Origin: Tranzscheliella williamsii
Lineage: Eukaryota; Basidiomycota; Ustilaginomycetes; Ustilaginales; Ustilaginaceae
Reading direction: 5' to 3'
Assembly (NCBI GenBank): GCA_023212725.1
Contig: JALBYF010000013.1
Location: 1 to 64,000 of the forward strand
DNA length: 64,000 nucleotides
Shown: piece by piece, positions 49,501 to 59,826 of the stretch
Layout of the letters: the number at the start of each line of letters is the position of its first letter
Numbering within the stretch: position 1 is the first letter of the stretch
Made by a program: the position numbers and the translations under genes
Notes under the pieces: model-generated
What the model saw: the letters and a program-made list of their open reading frames with translations, nothing else
What the model was told of the DNA's origin: nothing
Database searches by the model: none

Positions 49501-52500
49501 ACCCCGGGGGACAGCTGGGGCGCGGGCTGCAGGAGCTGACTGGGGCGGTGCGGCCGAAGCAGCTTCCTTGGCAGCGGAAGCTTTGGCGGAAGCCTGCAGC
49601 TGAGACCTGGCAGCATCGATGAGAGGGACGACGGTGTTTTTCGAGGCGGGTTTGAGCTGGTTGGCTTGCTCCATGACGTGCTTGTATCCGGCCCGCATGA
49701 TGATGAAAGGGAGACAAGCTTGCGCTGCCTTGCGAACCGCAGCGAGCTTGTCGTCGAGACATTGCACGCATGGCAAAGCTAGAGGCGCCAGTTCCATGCC
49801 CTTCTCCGGCGGATGAGTTTCAAACCAGGCGGCAAGCCAGGCAAAAAGCTCCTGCTTGAGCATCGGGTTCGCGGATTTGCTCTCCGCCACAGTGCCGAAA
49901 CCAGGCATCATGGGGGCAGCACCGATTTGCTCTGCCATCGCGGTCAATGCGGCTGCAGCGGCAGTTCGCACAGGTGCCTTTGCATCGGCAAGGACCAGAG
50001 TGATGGGCGCCACCAGTATGCGAGCTTGCGGCTCAAAATGCTTGTTCATGCCCGTCGCGATCTTGGCGATGGCTTCGAGCGCCAAGTTCTTGCACATGAT
50101 GTTACTATCCCCGCACCGAACCTTGAGCGCATTGGCCAGCTCAGCCATGTTGCCCTTCAAGCGGCTGTTGGCATTGACTGCGGAGAGGACCTCTTCCAAG
50201 CCTTCCTTTCTCTCCTTCCAATTCGAGTCGCCCATACGGGCAATGGCAGAGGCAGAGACAAGCTTGTCAATGTCGACACGTGGCACCAGCTCATCGAGCA
50301 AGTCTTCGTCAACGCCAGCGTCTTGCGACGGAGCTGCCGATGCTGTGCCACCCGCACCCGCAGCCGCGCCGCCGACTGGGAGCTTGGTCTCGTCGCTAAA
50401 GCGGACAGGCGCTGGTGGTGGATTGGATGCTGCCTTTTCGATCTCTGCCTCAATGGTCGTCCTGAGCTGAGGGTTAAGATCGGCAATAAACGAGTTGAGC
50501 GCGGTGCCAAGGAACCTGGCCAGCGTACCGATAGCCTTGGTTGCGTTGGTTCGAACAGCGGCATTGGCGGATTTGAGACAGTTGATGAGGTAATCGATGA
50601 GGGAACGGACATCGACGCCTGATGTCCCAAATTCCAGCAGCGTCTGGTCGACCCAGAGGATCGAGTCGGCAATGGCCTTGGGCGCTTTAAGCGAGGCGAG
50701 GGGCCCGAGCGCCTGGGCAAGGAGGAAACCAAACGACGTCTTCTCGGCGTATGTCACGAGGGTCTCTCCTGCAGGACCCTTGAGTTTGATATCACCAAGC
50801 TTGTCGCACAGAGGCTGAACAGAAAGGGCAACGGTTGGGCGGCCGAACTTGGGACAATCGTTGGCTAGGAGCTGCAAAGACTTGTACACTTCTGCCATGA
50901 CCTGGAAATTGCTCTCCTTCCAGCCCGGCTTTTTTCCAAGAGCCCGGACGATGATTTCAGACTCTATAGTCTCTGCCTCTACCTTGAGCCAGTCGTTGAA
51001 CTCAGCCATGCCGGTAAGACGCTCCTTCCACGCGCTACTTGCCAGTTGGCTGGCAATGGTAGCGGGAATGAGATCGGCAGCTCGAGATTCTGCCTCGTCA
51101 GGATGGTATTTGAACTTGACAGGCTCTGTCGCAGAGGCGGCTGCTTTGCCCCCACTAGCACCTGGACGAGGGGCCGAGGAAGTCGCCGCCGCAGGCCTTC
51201 TAACCGCATTCGATGACGCTGACGAGACGGGATTTCTAGCAACGACTCTAGCTGTTGGTGCGGGGGCCTTGGTGATAGGTCTCGGAGCCTGGTTTTCCTT
51301 GCCGTCAGCCGCCATGGCCGGGTTGGGTCTGGACTTGAGAGTAGGATTGGGCCCTGTGCGCGGGCCCGGTGGCGCCGCGGCCGCAGCAGGCGCTCTCCCG
51401 TTGACTGCAGTGGGGCCGCCAGCAGACATTTTGACCTTGACCTCGGCGACTTTGTACTCTTCCTGGATCTTTGCCTTCTTGATATCGTCGAGACCATCCA
51501 AGAACGGGTTCATGGGACGCTCGCCGATCAGCTTCATCAAGGTTCCGAGACCGGCTGCGCCGGCGTCACGAACATCGGGCGAACCGTCGGATATGGCAGC
51601 GACAAGAGCGTCTGCGATAGGTTTAATGTCGGCCTTGGCTGGTGGTGTTCTGGTGGTTCGAAGACAGCGTACGAGGAACCGGATGGACTCGGTCTTGACA
51701 GCCGGATTCTTGTGCTTGATGCCGGTCATGATGTGTTCGAGGATGTCGGAAAAGGAGACGGTCTGGAAGGTGGCATCGAGGGTTTTTGCGAGCACTTCGA
51801 CGGTGGAGGCCTTCTTTTCCTTGAGCTTTTCAATGATGGGCGGTATCACCTTGTCTTTGTAGCGCGCAAAGTTATCCCGAAGTCCTTTTGCCATAGCTTC
51901 GAGACACTGGCAGGAGACGAGGACGACATTGATATTGGCATCCTTGGCGATCTTGAGGGCGAGATGATCAACGAGATTGTCAAACTGGTTGTCTGGCTGG
52001 ATCTTAGGGGACGAGGTGAGGATTTTGAGGATGGCCTCTAGGGTCTCTTTACGCTCTTGCCACTTTTTTGAAACGATCAACTCCTCAAAGTCGGCAGGAT
52101 AATCTTTGCTGCGGAAGACGTTGACGGGTTCTGCGAGGTCGTAGGGATCGATCTCGTCATCGTCTTGCTCTGCTGAGAGTTGTTGCGAGCCGCTTGTAAG
52201 TTCTGCTGATGCGGCGCTGGTTTGAGCCGCGGCAGATGCTGCCTGGATCTTTTCGCGTTGAGAGAGAAGGAAGCGTGTCGGTGCAGGTTTGCCGGCGCCC
52301 TGGGCATCGAGTTCGGCGAACTGCTGGCGGAGTTCTTTGGCTTGGATGTCTTTGAGAGTGTCTACGGTGGGCTCCAGGGCAGCTGCTATGCATTTGTGTA
52401 GCTCCTGGGCAAGCAAGGAGCCTTCTGCCCTGACGTTCTTATCGGAATGGGCAAAAATATCAGGAAGGCGCTTCAAGATAGGCTTGGGGGAGACTTGTTT

Positions 52501-53019
52501 GTGGCCAAAGTCGCGGACGAGGTCTTTGATGGCAGCTACACAGCCGGCGACGACTTTGGGTTGTTTGGCCTTGAGCCCGTCGAGAAGATCGGTGAGAAGG
52601 GCTTCGCAGCCGAGAATGTCTTCCATCTCTGCATAGAAGGAGACGAGGTCGAGAGCATTCTTCTTGGTACCGGCACGGGTGGAGCCGAGACACTTTTCCA
52701 CAAGGGCTGGGAGGACGACCTCCCTGGTCTTTCCGGCTGCATGACCGCCAAACTCGACACAAGCTCTGACGGCATCGACACCTTTCTCCTGGGCGACGGC
52801 ATTGCTGTCAATGCACATCTGTTTGAGCAGTTCGGCATTGCGGGTATATTGGCGAAAGATGGGGTCGGTGTCGGAGGCGGTCTTGGCAAATGCCTTGGAT
52901 AGCTCCTCATAGGCGGAGACGCGCGCCTTCCAGAGCTTGGACGGGAGGCGCTCTTCGATGGAGAGCTTGGCAAAGTCTTCCTCGGCGGAAGGGACGCCAC
53001 TGCCAAAGTCACTATTCAT
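46573..53019 (-). CDS. STU2: XMAP215/Stu2/Dis1-family microtubule polymerase with five TOG domains
   Basis: 2148 aa, single exon, ATG at 53019. Adds tubulin to growing microtubule ends and acts at kinetochores and spindle poles. HEAT-type TOG arrays start at about residues 16 (KLWKARVSAYEEL), 310 (KKWQERKETLEAI), 645 (SAWKERLTGMAEF), 940 (SNWKERKEGLEEV) and 1290 (FSRDIIEPMFSKRNSAEKDH). The first four show the Trp of the first TOG loop. Ser/Ala/Arg/Pro-rich linkers follow TOG2 (about 555-640), TOG4 (about 1160-1260) and TOG5 (about 1535-1690), the usual lattice-binding regions. A last helical domain (about 1700-1960) corresponds to the C-terminal partner-binding part of chTOG. Budding and fission yeast homologues have two TOGs, so this is the long, animal-like form. 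Divergent from NudE, another microtubule-motor factor. Confidence 0.95.
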   Translation of the reverse strand: MNSDFGSGVPSAEEDFAKLSIEERLPSKLWKARVSAYEELSKAFAKTASDTDPIFRQYTRNAELLKQMCIDSNAVAQEKGVDAVRACVEFGGHAAGKTREVVLPALVEKCLGSTRAGTKKNALDLVSFYAEMEDILGCEALLTDLLDGLKAKQPKVVAGCVAAIKDLVRDFGHKQVSPKPILKRLPDIFAHSDKNVRAEGSLLAQELHKCIAAALEPTVDTLKDIQAKELRQQFAELDAQGAGKPAPTRFLLSQREKIQAASAAAQTSAASAELTSGSQQLSAEQDDDEIDPYDLAEPVNVFRSKDYPADFEELIVSKKWQERKETLEAILKILTSSPKIQPDNQFDNLVDHLALKIAKDANINVVLVSCQCLEAMAKGLRDNFARYKDKVIPPIIEKLKEKKASTVEVLAKTLDATFQTVSFSDILEHIMTGIKHKNPAVKTESIRFLVRCLRTTRTPPAKADIKPIADALVAAISDGSPDVRDAGAAGLGTLMKLIGERPMNPFLDGLDDIKKAKIQEEYKVAEVKVKMSAGGPTAVNGRAPAAAAAPPGPRTGPNPTLKSRPNPAMAADGKENQAPRPITKAPAPTARVVARNPVSSASSNAVRRPAAATSSAPRPGASGGKAAASATEPVKFKYHPDEAESRAADLIPATIASQLASSAWKERLTGMAEFNDWLKVEAETIESEIIVRALGKKPGWKESNFQVMAEVYKSLQLLANDCPKFGRPTVALSVQPLCDKLGDIKLKGPAGETLVTYAEKTSFGFLLAQALGPLASLKAPKAIADSILWVDQTLLEFGTSGVDVRSLIDYLINCLKSANAAVRTNATKAIGTLARFLGTALNSFIADLNPQLRTTIEAEIEKAASNPPPAPVRFSDETKLPVGGAAAGAGGTASAAPSQDAGVDEDLLDELVPRVDIDKLVSASAIARMGDSNWKERKEGLEEVLSAVNANSRLKGNMAELANALKVRCGDSNIMCKNLALEAIAKIATGMNKHFEPQARILVAPITLVLADAKAPVRTAAAAALTAMAEQIGAAPMMPGFGTVAESKSANPMLKQELFAWLAAWFETHPPEKGMELAPLALPCVQCLDDKLAAVRKAAQACLPFIIMRAGYKHVMEQANQLKPASKNTVVPLIDAARSQLQASAKASAAKEAASAAPPQSAPAARAPAVPRGLAAPPGRAASPAAAPPSPRSSTIARPGGIKPPSAVGRSLKAPSSSIARQSRLGSDDADGARSLRKPSLSAGPAPAQSAGATSAIDRSAPIISADGRAKALREKREAKGANWIGADGAARPELVEVLRQQCESQFSRDIIEPMFSKRNSAEKDHYAALTLLSDFISSPTFAEEQYGLSPEETIERTVANSDLIFKYVAIRLTDNNTIHSLKCLDILENLGSLLSGQQYHMSDYEATCILPCLTAKLGDAKVAFRDRIREIFRKMTFTFPPSKLLTCYIEYGLPSKNARVRTECLGEIGYLFSKNGLQVCSPSRTLPVIAKQISDRDANVRTAALMTLSEAYKIIGDEIWKLVGSLPGKEMSLLEERLKRTSAPASRSAAAVPAAAPARAASRASVVPPVSSPSRQSGGVAAPSSRLMRPASGLPAPSASVKSRLPGLAGAAAGRRESSIGLPPSRVASGAEEPQEAGSPRSSMLRQPRSISSSTNGTGAPAARSDGRLVSAPVEEELLADELPEEEDDDLTVDQAINQVVSSDVEQSVIALKHVEAFIREIEPALVQHVDQLAIVLSKQIQKAFSLDSEVSGNERLKKHLLVVGTSLFDKERVWHDGRTLGSYLSRSALIPLLTVLLQQLIHSTSRTDDPSAQTESKYLNIIVLRCFSACNLNLLYGACLSMLTEATEDLRDLPETVLETRAKFSELIVKCLWKIAKRLQDSLAENQLEPAQLFADVESFLQAIPPAEWKRRAQDVVPLGDLPLRTVKVILSHMTNHYKDEALSMLDMIPEPENSYVYSYVIRLLNAAGQGAASEAAADRATPDQPEASGAPRPAAGMAGSRRSGSGSVAEGGSRPASVSEEGETGGMHAELRDIFQRISNKAQSRQGIRELYEFQKRNPHLEKHVEGSLQKTGPIFQRFIKRALANHAAEDPDVAPTDPPRTPTPVARHSADPTASDSSSTHSPRSSTRNPATDDRLAQLRAKFT

Positions 53020-53936
53020 TGTGGAGAAGCCGAGGGTGACCGGGCCGAGAGAGGGGGTGTCGAGGGCGAAAAGGTACGGCTGGCAACGTCGGGTGTTGGT
53101 ATGAGACTAGAGTACAAAAGCGGTCCGAGAGGCGGCAAAACAATAGAGGCTAGGGAGAGGTTGCTGCCGGGCTGATGTCGCCGTAAGTGGATTGACGATC
53201 GTTCTTGCGCCGGTAGCTAGCGACAAGGCGGCATCAAGACACGCTGCGGATGGTGTTGCAGTGAAAAGAAGCAGAAGCGGACCGTGAAGGCAAGTGCAAG
53301 TAGGATGGTGGTGGTGGAAGCAGATGAGGATACGGCAGAAGCCAAGGCTATGATGTGGTGAGAGGGATTTGTATTGTTGTATTGGCCGTGGACTATCGCT
53401 GCGGTGGCGCTTGTATTGGTGTTGATCTTGACCGTTCCGCGTTAAAGTAGAGTGTGAGCTGCAAAAGCGCGTAAAAGCTGTCGATCTGACAGAAATGAGC
53501 ATCGCAGTGGTATTTTCAGTCACGAGTCAAGCCAGCGTGTCGCCAACAAGCTTGTTTACGCCTTTGCCAACGACGCGCCGCCATTTTTCTATCCAAGTTG
53601 GAAACGCACCGCGTCGTAGTAATCTTCAGTGTTATCAGCTGTTAGTCACAGTCGGAAGCTTTGCTGCGCGCGCACTGAGCCACAGGATCTAACATTGATG
53701 TTAAAGATGCGCGGTGTTGGTCTCTTCTACTTCCCGTGACGCTCTCGACCAGCAACGGCCATCACCCCTACCGGCATCGATGACGATCGCAGTTTCACAA
53801 GCACATCAAGCACCTCGTCCACAGCAAGCGCAGCAAGCACGGCAAGCAGGACAAGCACGGCAGCCTTTAAGAGCACAGCAAGTATACCTCTCGCCGCCTA
53901 CAAGGCAGCCCCAGTGAAAGCGGGCGATCTTGCACC
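53020..53936. other. Divergent intergenic region, STU2 / NudE
   Basis: 917 bases with no supported gene. The tandem tract CAAGCA/GGCAAG near 53822-53860 is just upstream of the NudE start. A plus-strand ATG at 53780 opens a short Gln/Ala-rich frame ending at 53917, which could be an upstream open frame in the NudE leader. Confidence 0.45.
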
Positions 53937-55772
53937 ATGAGCGAGGATGGAGCCGAGCTGTGAGTACTGCGCGGACAAGCGACAAGCTGCTGCATTGCAT
54001 ACTGACCAGCTGAACGTCCTTGATGACATGGGTGTGGGCGATGCGTTAGCCGGTTTGACTCGCCCGAAAAGGAGATCAAGCATTGGAAGTCGAAGGTGGC
54101 TGACATGCAAGATGCTCTGCGGGAGACCGAGTCCAGCCTGCAGGACTTTATGGAGAGCAGCAAGGAGCTCGAAGCCGAAATGGAGAAGGAACTCAACATC
54201 TCGAGCAAGACCATCTCCGATTTGCGCCGGCGTAGCGAACAGCAGCAGGGCGATCTGGAAGATTGGAAGGCCAAGTACTCGCGCGCGCTCTCGGAACACA
54301 ATGCCACGCTCACCGACCTGCAGAGAGAGCTGGCCATGCTCAAGGAATCTGTCGACATCTACAAGGCCAAGCTGAGAGACACCGAGCTGACCAACGACGA
54401 GCTGGAGAATGCCGAACGTATGATCGCATCATCGCTAGCGGACATGGAGGGTCGTTACAACAAGACCATCGAAAAGACCGCCTTGCTGGAAGAGGAACTT
54501 TCCGAAAAGGCGAGGCTGGAAGAGGAGAACCAGCGTCTGAAGGACGAACTGCGCGAGATGACCGAGGAGATGACCGTTCTGCGCGACATGGTCGGCCGGA
54601 GCAGGGCAGTCTCCCGCGCCGACACGTTTGTCAGCTCGTCCACAGACGGATACGCCCCCAGCCACGCCGAGCCTAATCACTCGCCACGGAAGGCAGGCGC
54701 CACGTCGGATCGCCCCACATCACGGCAAGCGCTTGCGTCGCCGAGTGTAGGCAGGGTGCCCGTTTCGCGCCGGCTGGGTGCCATGGGCCACAGCCGCAGG
54801 CTTAGCAGGGACGTGCGCGATGTTGCACAGCTTGCGTCGGTGCAGGATGACAGTCCCGGCCGTCCGTCGACCCGTACACCGACGACTGGGTTTGCGCGGC
54901 GAGAGACTACGGCGGGGACTCCAGCGCACGGGAATGGGCTTGCGTCGTCGCCTTCGACACGCGCGCAGCTGCGGGCCTCGGTGCGGGCCGCTACGCGCGT
55001 GGCAGTGGGCTCGACGCCGCGAGCGAGCGGGTCCGCGGGGAGCAAGCGGATGATGGCAGAGATGATATCCAAGATGAAAGCGCTGGAGACGCGGATCAAT
55101 TCGGCCAAGGATCTGTCGCGGGTGGGGGTGGCGGCGGATGAGAGTGCGATTCCGCGGCCCAGCTCGCGCGTGGGCGGAGCGGGCGGGTATGGGTCGCCAG
55201 GGCCGAGTACGGTGCCGATGCCCGGGTCGACGCCGCGCGCTGGCCGCGGAAGTATGGATGGCAACCGGACGCTGGGCAGTTCGATCCCTGTGCCGTCGCG
55301 CGTGCGTCGGTCGAGCTCGCGCTTCTCGGAGCGGGGTACGCCGCCGATGGTGACGTTGGGGCTGCCGCGGTCGGCAACACCGGGTGCGGGCACGGGACGG
55401 ACCTCGCCCAGTGCGCCGCTCGAGTTTATGGAGCACGATCCGGCGCATACCCTGCCACACGCAGCGCGGTATGCTGCCGCGCAGGCCGCAGCGTCTCGCC
55501 GCCGGGCCAGCCTCTCCGGCATGGCCCACTCCGCCTCGTACGGCTCGCTCGCCAAACTCCGCTCCCTCCCCCGCCCCACCACCCCCGCCGCCGCCCGCAC
55601 CACCCCCTCCACCGCCACAGAACCAACCCCCCGCATACCCCTCTCCACCCGCCTCGCCTCCTCCCACCGCCCCACCTCGTCCCGCGGCAGCGTCACTGGC
55701 CCCCCCTCCTCTTGGAAAACCACCCTCTCCCGCTCGCGCTCCGGCTCGGTCGGCTCCAACGACGCCGACTAG
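53937..55772 (+). CDS. nudE: NudE/Ndel1-type dynein regulator, two exons
   Basis: Coiled-coil partner of Lis1 that helps target and activate dynein in nuclear migration. Exon 1 (53937-53959) encodes only MSEDGAEL. A 90-base intron (GTGAGT donor, ACTGAC branch-like site, TTAG acceptor) leads to exon 2 (54050-55772). The join restores the conserved NudE start RFDSPEKEIKHWKSKVADMQ, giving 581 aa; without this exon the frame has no good ATG. Coiled coil about residues 15-185 (ETESSLQDFMESSKELEAEM, LLEEELSEKARLEEENQRL), containing the Lis1- and dynein-binding surface. The rest is Ser/Arg/Pro-rich and probably disordered, with one short helical segment (KRMMAEMISKMKALETRI) near 340. Shares a divergent promoter region with STU2. 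Confidence 0.93.
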
Positions 55773-56402
55773 CCAGCCTCGCCCCCCCTCCCCCTCTCTT
55801 GGCGCGCGCACCCTCCGCACTGCCAATGTACTACTACCCTTCTTAGACCGCGCGCGGCTATCACAGCTTGGCAATGGACAGCACGTGCGGATTGGCACTG
55901 CTAACAGAGTGGCAGTAGAAGGTGGCACCCAAGCAGCGTCCTGGATGCGGCGCACGCGCTTCTCGTGCGAGTGACGAGGATCCGCATCTCCACCGTCGTT
56001 CGACTGTCTCTCGTGGTCTCGATAAACAATGGCCCGAGGGGAGACCATCACCCGCTGTGCTTCTATATCTACCTACGCCGCTACTTGTGTACTGTGTTGC
56101 TGTGCGGTATCGTGTGCTATGAGTGGAAAGGTGGGTGGGCGTCTTTTGAGTGAGTGGGAGTGAAGCGTGGTGGTCTTAACAGCACATGGATCCTTACTGG
56201 GCCGCTTTGGCCATTTCTGACGTGAGCAGCTTATGTCCGTGCCTCCGTCCGTGCACTCCGTCCGTGTCCGCGGCCTCATTGACCTTCGTGCTGACTGACC
56301 TGCCTACGCTTTGGCTCGCTGGGCCGCTGTGTAAGGGTGCGTGGGGCCGCGCTAAGCATATATAATCGGGCGGCAAGGGGGAGCGAGAGGAAGCGTCGAA
56401 GC
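55773..56402. other. Intergenic region, NudE 3' flank and GST promoter
   Basis: No supported gene. Contains the TATA element of the next gene at its end. Confidence 0.5.
56359..56366 (+). promoter_or_regulatory. TATA box of the glutathione transferase gene
   Basis: TATATAAT within cATATATAATcgg, 37-44 bases before the ATG at 56403. At usual TATA-to-start spacing, transcripts would begin very near that ATG, so starts could fall before or after it. Confidence 0.55.
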
Positions 56403-57493
56403 ATGTCCATTGTCAGGAACTGCCTTGGGAGTATAAGCTGCCGCTCTCGATTGACGAAATTCGCGCCGCTGTTGTCGACGACCGCGCAGGCATATACTAC
56501 TGCTGCCAGGATGAAGCCGGTGAAGCTGTACACGGCGGGGACGCCGAACGGGCACAAGGTGTCGATCATGCTCGAGGAGCTGCGCGCGCTCTACCCCGAC
56601 TTTGAGTACGAGACGCACGCGGTCGAGCTAAGCAAGAACGAGCAGAAGCAGGAGTGGTTCCTGCGCATGAACCCCAACGGCCGCATCCCCACGCTGCTCG
56701 ACCCCAACAACACCGCCACCGACCCCGCCGGCTTTGCGGTCATGGAGAGCATGGCCATCCTCCTCTACCTCGAGGTATGTCGCCCATCCCGTTAACTCTT
56801 TCCTGCATGTGCGTCACTGACTCGGCGGCTTCCTGGGGATGCGCAGAAGAAGTACGATGTCGACCACGTCTTTTCGTGGTCGGACAAGGATCCGGCCGGC
56901 GAGAATTACCGGAGCCAGGTGCTGCAGTGGATGAGCTGGCAGATAGGAGGGCAGGGACCGATGCAGGTGAGTGCTGTGCCGCTTGGTGGATGTGGGTAAA
57001 TAGCGGCTGACGGATGTGCTTGTGAGCAGGGCCAAGCGAACCATTTCCGGATGCAGGCGACGGGGGCGAGTGCCAATGTGGTGCCGTACGCGCTGCGGCG
57101 GTACCGAGACGAGGCGGTGCGGCTCTGCACGGTGCTCGAGGCGGGACTCGCCGGCCGCGACTATCTGGTCGGCGAGGGACGCGGGCGCTACTCGCTCGCC
57201 GACATGCTCGTCTTCCCCTGGACGCTCTGGGCACGCTTCGCCGGGGTCCGCACCGACCAGCTCGGCCCCAACGTCCGCGCCTGGCTCGCGCGCATCCATG
57301 CCCGCCCCGCCGTCGCCGCCGGCATCCGCGTCCCCACCGAGTCGGACCTGCTGAAAAACCTCGAAGACGTAAGCATCTCCCCCTCACCCACCCCACCAAC
57401 AGCGCTCGCTCCACAACTGACCCCTAACCTCCCGCCACCCACCACCCGCCACGCGCACAGCCCGACTGGATGCCCCCCTTCCCCGACGTCTAA
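56403..57493 (+). CDS. Ure2-like glutathione S-transferase, four exons
   Basis: Exons 56403-56774, 56847-56966, 57030-57368 and 57461-57493; donors GTATGT, GTGAGT, GTAAGC; acceptors GCAG, GCAG, ACAG. The joined frame is 287 aa, ending [13 protein letters not shown]. Thioredoxin-like GST domain: [29 protein letters not shown] and the glutathione-contacting [11 protein letters not shown] (Glu-Ser). The helical domain follows ([45 protein letters not shown]). The pattern fits fungal Ure2p/YfcG-type GSTs. The first 36 residues ([20 protein letters not shown]) are basic and hydroxylated, like a mitochondrial presequence; a second in-frame ATG at 56511 ([10 protein letters not shown]) would make a cytosolic form of 251 aa. 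Convergent with ATP5, 184 bases away. Confidence 0.93.
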
Positions 57494-57677
57494 CACTTTG
57501 CTGTATCGCCTCGCTCCGGACCGAATGCGCCTCACTTTGGCCACACACCCAGCGTGTGCCCGCTGTGCCTGCCTGACTGTGTCAAGGGATCGCTCGATAT
57601 TGGCGAGCTGGATTGATACGATTACGGAGCGGAGGAGAGAACAGCTACGAACGTGGAGCGGCTGCGAGGTGGAGCGG

Positions 57678-58792
57678 CTAGACACCCTGCTGGAGGAGGG
57701 CGTTGAGCTGGCTGACCTTGGAGGCGACAGAGAGGTCGAGGGTGTTGCCTGCAAAGTCGACCAGCAGGCCGCCCTGGACGGCGGGGTTGACCTTCTGGAT
57801 GATTTTGAGCGTCTTGCCGTTGGACTTGGCGGCGATCTGGGAGGCCTTGAGCGCCGACTCGATGCGCGACACGGTGGCGCGGTCCAGCGCGGCGGCCGAC
57901 GTCACCACCACCTCCACCTCGCCCCGGTAGGCGGTCATCAGCTCCTGAAAGCCCTCGATCACCTTTTCCGTGTCCTGCAGCCGGCCGTTCTCGGCGAGCA
58001 CGCCAAACAGGTTGCTAAGAGACAAAGCCGCACGTCAGCTCTCCAGCCACAAAAGCCAGTAGCAACAACAGTGACCATCGCGGCACCACGCGCCCGCACG
58101 ATCATAGCGCATCCACCCGCCGGCACGATTCCATCGCGCCCTCAACTCGGCAGTGTGCCGCGCTTCCCCTTGGGCACAGGTAATACCGGGCGATGGCGAG
58201 TGTCTGTTTCTGTGTCGTAGCCATGATAGAGAAAAGGCATACTTACTGAGTGATGGGGTCGGCCTTGCCCTTGCCGGCAGAGAGGAGCTGCTCGAGGCCT
58301 TTGGTGCGGTCGTCGGCGGTGAGGGTAGGATTGGAGATGAACGTCTGCAGCTTGGCGCCCTCAGCTCCGGTCAGGGCGGTCTGGACCGCCTTGAGATCGG
58401 CCTCCACCTTTTCCAGCGTCTTGCTGTCCTTGGAGAGCGCCGCGACGTAAGCAGACGACGCGTACTTGCCTGAAGAGCGTACAGAAAGCAACCACACACA
58501 GACGACACCGTCAGCACCGGCCTCGCCAGCTTGGATACACACAAGGGCAGCACGTACCGGGAAGGCCCTCGAGCTGTCGAGGAGCTCGAACGGCAGCCTG
58601 GGAGGCGTAGCCTCGCGTAGCCTGCTGCAGCAAAGGAAATGGAGCCAACACGAGCCGGCATGAGATGGTTAGTGGTGCGGCTCCTCGAGAAAGACAGCGA
58701 TGCAGGGCGGTGCTGAATGCGGTAGTCCCGCGGTGGACAGGGCGCAAGAGGCCACGTACCTGGAAGAGACGGGGGGTGAATCGAGCAGCCAT
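57678..58792 (-). CDS. ATP5: ATP synthase subunit OSCP (ATP5), four exons
   Basis: Peripheral-stalk subunit joining F1 to the stator of mitochondrial ATP synthase. Exons 58792-58760, 58624-58558, 58469-58247 and 58014-57678; donors GTACGT, GTACGT, GTAAGT; acceptors TGCAG, TTCAG, CTTAG. The join gives 219 aa, close to the yeast 212. The presequence MAARFTPRLFQ continues as QATRGYASQA in exon 2, typical for mitochondrial import. Core: GKYASSAYVAALSKDSKTLEKVEADL (N-terminal helical domain), SNPTLTADDRTKGLEQLL, HNLFGVLAENGRL, then the C-terminal QKVNPAVQGGLLVDFAGNTLDLSV, the most conserved OSCP block. The exon 2 acceptor is a NAGNAG pair (CAGCAG), so forms with or without one Gln are possible. 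Divergent from NIP1. Confidence 0.95.
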
Positions 58793-59826
58793 GATGGGAG
58801 GATGTGATGGCGAAAGGTGCAGAGCGGTGTAGTGTGCAGATGGCGGCGACAAGGACGAGGTGATGCGCTCTTGGGTGACGACCAAGTCGATCTAGTTCTT
58901 CCTGCGCTGTCCGCCTTTGCCATCTCCAACCGATCGGTTCCGCGTTGCGCTTCTCTCGCCCGACTGAAAACACCTCCAACTTAACAGCTAGCCATCCGAT
59001 CACGCCCAAAAGCTCTGTCAGGGCGGGTCATCAATCGCCACAGCCGGCTGACCCTGTTCCCTCTTCATGCCGTGTCGGCTCAGTAACAAAGGTGCTGAGC
59101 TCGATATCACCTACTCGTACTTCTCAACGATGGGCGCGGGAGGTGGTAGCTGCGGCGTATGGCGTGTACGTCTCGCGCGACAAGCTCACAGCGCTTAAGA
59201 CAGACGCGCTCGATATGTTTCCTTCTGGCTCAGATAACAAATTTCTTCTCTTAACTGGCTGAACCTGCATTTTCAACCCACTAATACCAGGCCAGGCGCG
59301 TATACAGAGACGCTTGAAACGTAATTCTAGAAGCAATAGCAAACGGTTGAAGAAAAAAGAAGGACGAGGCGCAAGAAACCAGGACAAAAATGAGAAGAAG
59401 GGCCGTAATTCAAATCAACCTACAGCCAAATCAAAGCAGAGCCCAAACCAGTTTCACTTCTTCACCTTCATCGACTTCCAAATCCACTCACTCAGCCTCA
59501 GCTTCGACCAACGCTCGACATCCACCAGCACGTCTTTCGTCCCGATCGTTTGTCAATCACCCAACCACCACCACCACCACCACCACCACCACCACCCTTC
59601 GCACCTCGCATCTCGCATCCCGGACGTAGCTGCTTTTTGTCTTCGAGACCATTCTTCGATACAAAAACGCATACTGCTCCCATCACTCTGCAGAAAAGCG
59701 GTCCTTTGTAGCATCGACCTTCCTTTTCTCCGCTTTTTTTCGGCTCGCCTCAGCCCGTCCATCTCTTGCCAGCGTCGCTATCAAGGGATTGTTGCGGCGT
59801 AACCTCGTCTTCACCCTTTGCCCATA
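58793..59826. other. Divergent region, ATP5 / NIP1, with CCA repeat
   Basis: About 1 kb. The NIP1-proximal half (59390-59826) is pyrimidine-rich and contains a CCA microsatellite, as expected for a long leader. Plus-strand open stretches there (59314-59802) have low-complexity His/Ser composition and no domain. Confidence 0.5.
59565..59596. repeat. (CCA)n trinucleotide microsatellite
   Basis: Ten or more tandem CCA units, about 230 bases before the NIP1 start codon, probably in its leader or promoter. Confidence 0.9.

Noticed and set aside
47522..51862. Several long plus-strand frames
   Set aside because: Antisense of the TOG protein; Ser/Arg-rich codon-bias shadows.
54677..56051. Minus-strand frames of 360 and 443 codons
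   Set aside because: Antisense of the NudE C-terminal low-complexity region; no domains.
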